DNA of 64,000 nucleotides, from the NCBI GenBank assembly GCA_004335835.1, contig RWJK01001821.1, positions 378,879 to 442,878 of the forward strand, read 5' to 3'. The position numbers were made by a program, and so were the translations under genes. The DNA comes from Scenedesmus sp. ARA3. Taxonomy: Eukaryota > Chlorophyta > Chlorophyceae > Sphaeropleales > Scenedesmaceae. The number at the start of each line of letters is the position of its first letter. Position 1 is the stretch's first letter. The notes under the pieces were generated by a model. It ran no database searches and was not told the origin of the DNA. It worked only from the letters and a program-made list of their open reading frames with translations. Shown in pieces: positions 59,621 through 64,000 of the stretch.

Positions 59621-60724
59621 GGCAGCAGCATCACATGCATGTTCACAATCCTGCCTGTATGGCAGAGCCATGGCCAAGCACATTCCCCCTTCCGACATGC
59701 GTACTGCTGACGCTGCCAGCGTAATATGATGCCATGCTGCTGCCATGCACCTGCTCAGCACACAAAAGACTGCTGCTGCTTGTGCAGATGATTGTTGCTG
59801 CTGCTTCCCCCACAACAGCTGCGGCTGACGTCCTCAGGCATATCTACAGCATAGTTGCAGTCGCAGCGGCCGCTGGTGCTGCTGTTGTGTGCGTGGTGCT
59901 GCTCACCATCATCGTCAATGAAGTCCTGGTCTGCTTCTGTCTCCTGTATCTGGTCCTCTGGGACCTCCTCATATGCTGCTGCTGCCTGCCTGCTGCCGCC
60001 TGCCTCTGGCGAGTCGCCACCTTGCCGCCGCAACCGCTGCGGTCTGCTGCTGCCCCGCTCGCGCTTGTCGCCTCTATCCTTGCGCTTCTTCTTTGGCGCT
60101 GGCTCGCCACCATCTGCTGCAGCCTGCGGTTCATGAATGTGTTGATGCACCCAGCATGATGAGTAGCGAATGAGACATGAGAGACAGGGAGCACGAGCTG
60201 GACTTGGGCTAGTGAAGAGAGGCAGACACAGCGGCAGCTGCTTATGCCGATGCTGTGTGATGCTTACAGAAAACAACAAACAAACACTGTGTGGTGCTCA
60301 CTTGATATTTGCGCTGCCGCCAACAGCTCACAGCTGTACATGTTGGCATGTGCGGGAACTGCTGCTGCTGCAGCATTGCTGTTTCCTGCTCACCTTGTGC
60401 TTCCTGGCCAGCTGCTGCAGCTTCATGCGCATCTCATTTCTATCTGCTTTTGGGGCGGGAGCAGAGGCGGGGCTTGGCTCCTCTGCAGCCACGCCCTCAT
60501 CCTCCAGGAGCTCCTCTTGCAGTTCCCCACCCTCTTCATCATCAAACAAGTCTGCGCCAGCAGGCTCCTCTGCACCTGGCTGCCTCTCCTGTGTTTGTTA
60601 AAGACATAATGCCTGAATCCTGATGCAAAAGGTGCTCTACTAGCTGTTGGGCAGCTCGTGCTGCGCTATCATCCGTCCCACCGACCTCGAAGTCTTCATC
60701 AAACAAGTCCTCGCCATCCGACAT
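57050..60724 (-). CDS. IWS1/SPN1 transcription elongation factor
   Basis: IWS1/Spn1 is a nuclear factor that binds Spt6 and elongating RNA polymerase II. Ten exons (60724-60641, 60588-60394, 60123-59907, 59584-59499, 59336-59223, 58839-58679, 58358-58183, 57950-57842, 57620-57516, 57299-57050) give 498 residues. The start MSDGEDLFDEDFEVGG is acidic, and an acidic, disordered N-terminal half with a KKKRKDRGDKRER basic patch follows. The conserved TFIIS-N-like domain (about 245-345) shows KALGNVGSTLRQRKYHEMFL, LPNAKVRGELVDLLALL, ESELGKIIMFYYKNPNE, and LIQAWSAPIF. A basic coiled segment and the C-terminal KMDFVINPGS complete the family pattern. Several introns on the coding strand end in CTG runs. 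Confidence 0.88.
58375..58452 (-). repeat. CTG-rich tract in IWS1 intron
   Basis: Interrupted CAG repeat on +, CTG on the coding strand, just before the acceptor for the exon at 58358. Similar tracts lie at 57632-57665 and 59586-59620 before the exons at 57620 and 59584. Confidence 0.8.
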
Positions 60725-62020
60725 GGCGACTTGCTAATGAGACTAGGCCGAGGGCAGCCGGGCCTGATGCAGGATCACCAAGCAGCAATGCCGGGGTGGT
60801 GCAAGAGCAGCAGGAACTGTCCAGGTGGGATCCCTTGTAGAGCTGTGTGTTGGTTCCTATGCAATCCGAGAGATGAACAATGCCGTATCAGCAATCTACA
60901 GGCAGTATCAGCTGGAGTATTCGGTTAAGCTGTTGCTGTCACCTGTTAACAACTGTTTTGTGACGCCTTGCGTGCTGTACATAACAGTCACCCCAACCTT
61001 GGGGCAGAGGCGCACAAGATGGTGCTGCAGCTGCAGGAAAGCTCTTAGAAACACGTGTTTGGCTGGGACAGGGTCCTGGAGCGGTGCCGCACTGACTGTC
61101 AGGTGGTTTTGGAATGCTTGATTGCATTGGCACCTCTGCGGGCACTGGCTGCCACTGTAGTATACAGAGTTGCAGTTGATGCACTTTGAGTGCACTTGTC
61201 GACTGCCAGAACTCGCAGGCATACAAAAGTGATATCTTCTGGTTACCAACAGTGCTGCACCACTCTTCCAGATGTATGTACACAGCACAAAGAGGGCACC
61301 TGCTCTATACTTCTCGCCATGCTACGCTGCCTGTTGCAGCTGCGTGCATGCCGCTGACAACCTGTACTGCAGCTGAGTGCTCTAGCGAGCATACGCATAG
61401 CATGACTGCAATCACTGGTGCTTATCGCACCACTCTCAAAACAATCATTTGGCAGGCAACCCGCCGTGCACTAACAATTGAGATTCCAAAGCCTGCGACA
61501 CCAATTGCATGCACACATCCATCCAGCATCTCACAGCAACCAGGCAAGCACCCGCCTGCATTGACTGCTGCAGGTTATTGGTCCGCGCAAGGTATATACA
61601 AGCAATTGCCTGTAGCACACAGGGAAGATTGGGCACAGCCTGTGCTTTGCACACAAGGCAAGCATCCATCCGAACAGCCTGGCACCGCACACGTCACAGC
61701 TAGGCATGCACACCCCGCCACCTGCTTCCTGCAACCGCATGCTGCGACAGCTGCGCGCCACCACCAGCAACAACACAAAGATACTATCCAGCCATCAGCA
61801 GGTGCCAAACCAGAGCACAGCCAGCTGCGGTGCTGCTGGGCTGGCACCTGCCCCGCCCTAGAAGGCTTCTGGCCACACTCCACAACGCAAACCCAACCAA
61901 CAGCCGACCGCCAAGCGCCTGCAGGTGCACTGGCTCCCAACCATGGCTATGGCTGAAAGACCCCCCGACTGGCGACACAGCAGCAGCTGCATGGTTGAGG
62001 TTTCAAGCTGCTGCTGCTGC
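60725..62020. other. IWS1 promoter and HSP70 3' UTR region
   Basis: The first few hundred bp beyond 60724 should contain the IWS1 promoter. The C/A-rich part from 61.3 to 62.02 kb fits the minus-strand HSP70 3' UTR. A long plus-strand open frame here lacks coding character. Confidence 0.5.
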
Positions 62021-64000
62021 TTAGTCCACCTCCTCAACGGTGGGGCCGCCGCGGCCAGCGCTGCTGGGGTCGCCGCCGCCCATGCCGCCCATGTCTGGCA
62101 TGCCACCTGGCATGCCGCCAGCGCCTGCTGCGCCGTACATGCGGCTGATGATGGGGTTGCACACGCCCTCCAGCTCCTTCTGCTGGTGCTCAAACTCCTC
62201 CACCTCTGCCAGCTGGTTGGCCTCCAGCCACTCGATGACCTCCTGCACCTTCTTCTCGATCTTCTCCTTGTCCTCGGCCTCCAGCTTGCTGGCCACCTTG
62301 TCGTCGCGGATGGTGTTGCGCATGTTGTACGCGTAGTTCTCCAGGCCGTTCTTGGCCTCCACCTTGCCGCGCGCTGCCTCATCCTCGGCCTTGTACTTCT
62401 CGGCCTGCGTGGCAGCAGCAGCAGCAGACATAGGCAGGTGAGTGGTTATGTGATGGATTGAATGTTGCTGTATGGGTGCACTCAAACACCTCCGCAATGT
62501 GGGTAGCTACAAGCAGCTGCGAGGATACGGCTGTTACTGACGGCAGCCTGCCTGCACACTACGGTCACAATTGCTACGCCAATTGCTGCATAACCTGTCA
62601 TGCCGGTACTTGCTGCACCCTGCAGCAGTCCAGCCAGCCGGCCTCACCTCCTGCACCATGCGCTCGATCTCGTCCTTGCTCAGCCTGCCCTTGTCGTTGG
62701 TGATGGTGATCTTGTTCTTCTGGCCGGTGGTCTTGTCCTCAGCAGACACGTTGAGGATGCCGTTGGCGTCGATGTCGAAGACCACGTTGATCTGGGGCAC
62801 GCCGCGGGGCGCTGGGGGGATGCCGCTCAGCTCGAACTTGCCCAGCAGGTTGTTGTCCCTGGTGCGCGCGCGCTCGCCCTCATACACCTGCGCAACAGAG
62901 AGAGAAGGAGCGTGAGGCGGGCAGCAACCGATGTGAGCTTGGGCGACAGTTGTAATGGCTGCTGCACATCAAGGCTTGATGCCACCAGACTACTGCACAG
63001 CAGAAGCTGCAGGAGGCTCCAGACCCTGCTGCTGCTTTTTTTTTTTGGAGCAAGAAAGTTACAAGGGCTGACCTACATAACTGTGCACTTGCTCCACAAA
63101 AAGATCCATGCTGCTGCTGTTTCAATGCAACACTGCTGCACCTCAGCATGTCCTGCCTGCATCCGCAGCCGCGCACCTGGATCAGCACACCGGGCTGGTT
63201 GTCAGCGAAGGTGGAGAACACCTGCTCCTTCTTGGTGGGGATGGTGGTGTTGCGGGGGATCAGCACCGTCATCACGCCGCCGGCAGTCTCCAGGCCCAGC
63301 GACAGCGGCGTCACATCCAGCAGCAGCAGGTCCTGCACCTTCTCGCCTCCCTCGCCAGTCAGGATGGCTGCCTGCACTGCTGCGCCGTATGCCACGGCCT
63401 CATCGGGGTTGATGGACTTGCACAGCTCCTTGCCGTTGAAGAAGTCCTGCAGCAGCTGCTGCACCTTGGGGATGCGGGTGGAGCCGCCCACCAGCACCAC
63501 CTCGTGCACGGAGGCCTTGTCGATCTTGCTGTCCTTGAGCACCTTCTCCACGGGGTCCATGCACTTCCTGCAAGCGATGGAAAGCAACAGCAGCACAGAC
63601 ACACAGCAAGTTCAGCACGCAGCTTGACAGCAAAGCCTTCAGCATTTAAAATGTGTGTACGTCATGGCTTGTGATGCGAGATTAACAACAGCCAAGCAGC
63701 AGTCCAGCACACACGCCAGCTGTGATGCACTGCTGCAGCCTGCTGCTGCACCATGCATGCCCCTGCAGCCTGCTGCTGCACCATGCATGCACATGCTGCT
63801 GCTGCGCGCACCTGAACAGGTCCATGCACAGCTCCTCGAAGCGAGCGCGGGTGATGGTGCTGTAGAAGTCAATGCCCTCGTACAGGGAGTCCAGCTCAAT
63901 GCTGGTCTGTGCAGCGCTGGACAGCGTGCGCTTCGCGCGCTCGCAGGCGGTGCGCAGGCGGCGCAGGGAGCGGGGGTTGTCGCTGATGTCCTTCTTGTTC
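62021..64000 (-). CDS. Cytosolic HSP70 chaperone, C-terminal ~400 residues (5' end outside window)
   Basis: ATP-driven protein-folding chaperone. Exons 64000-63812, 63567-63177, 62887-62648 and 62404-62021 join in frame. The visible part starts within the nucleotide-binding domain ([37 protein letters not shown]) and runs through [20 protein letters not shown] and [16 protein letters not shown]. The substrate-binding domain follows ([34 protein letters not shown]), then the [16 protein letters not shown] lid tail. The final residues are EEVD, the signature of cytosolic forms that binds TPR co-chaperones. Codon use is much more C/G-biased than in neighbouring genes, as expected for a highly expressed gene. 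Confidence 0.97.
63733..63792 (-). repeat. 30-bp tandem duplication in HSP70 intron
   Basis: Two adjacent copies of CTGCAGCCTGCTGCTGCACC plus ATGCATGC, differing only at the end. It is close to the donor at 63811. Confidence 0.85.

Noticed and set aside
61186..61956. 256-codon plus-strand open frame
   Set aside because: No domain or exon-like bias; it is antisense to the probable HSP70 3' UTR, whose C/A-rich composition rarely yields stops in that frame.

Overview
This is nuclear DNA from a green alga. The genes are GC-rich and intron-dense, with GT/AG introns mostly 150-400 nt long, and they match algal and plant families: nitrate reductase, ROOT UV-B SENSITIVE (RUS/DUF647), hydroxyproline O-arabinosyltransferase, extracellular plant-type LRR protein, ubinuclein, IWS1 and cytosolic HSP70. 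TGTAA, the usual chlorophyte polyadenylation signal, follows several stops. Long CTG/CAG triplet runs sit in introns and exons. Together these suggest Chlorophyceae, perhaps Sphaeropleales or Chlamydomonadales; the order is an inference. There are no bacterial operons, CRISPR arrays or tRNA genes that I can see.

Layout. 1-3874 (+): 3' half of a nitrate reductase gene (cytochrome b5, FAD and NADH domains). 4362-8516 (-): three-exon gene for a low-complexity protein with a Ulp1/C48-like cysteine protease signature. 9190-10419 (+): ubiquitin-like domain fused to a complete E2 enzyme, head-to-head with the protease gene. 11536-19557 (-): 16-exon ubinuclein-like histone chaperone subunit. 20080-25001 (+): RUS/DUF647 protein with an 888-bp hAT-type element in one intron. 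26080-30730 (+): HPAT-like glycosyltransferase with an N-terminal membrane anchor and Cys-rich domain. 31917-40611 (-): large secreted LRR protein, model incomplete. 41-56.6 kb: gene-poor, C/A-rich on the + strand, with three tandem paralogues (- strand; terminal exons at 46067, 50782 and 54519) of an unrecognised family. 57050-60724 (-): IWS1/SPN1 elongation factor. 62021-64000 (-): 3' part of cytosolic HSP70.

I rebuilt exon joins by hand from splice sites and reading phase. For seven genes (protease-like, UBL-E2, ubinuclein, RUS, HPAT-like, IWS1, and the visible part of nitrate reductase) the exons join in one open frame; the HSP70 fragment does too. The LRR gene and the three paralogues are only partly resolved.

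Two things stand out. First, the UBL-E2 fusion and the C48-like protease share a 673-bp divergent promoter region, which could be a compact ubiquitin-like conjugation and processing pair. Second, many introns carry nearby 'echoes' of exon edges (coding sequence plus its splice site, 20-190 bp) in nitrate reductase, ubinuclein, RUS and HPAT. This points to a local duplication process that repeatedly creates decoy splice sites or spare exons.
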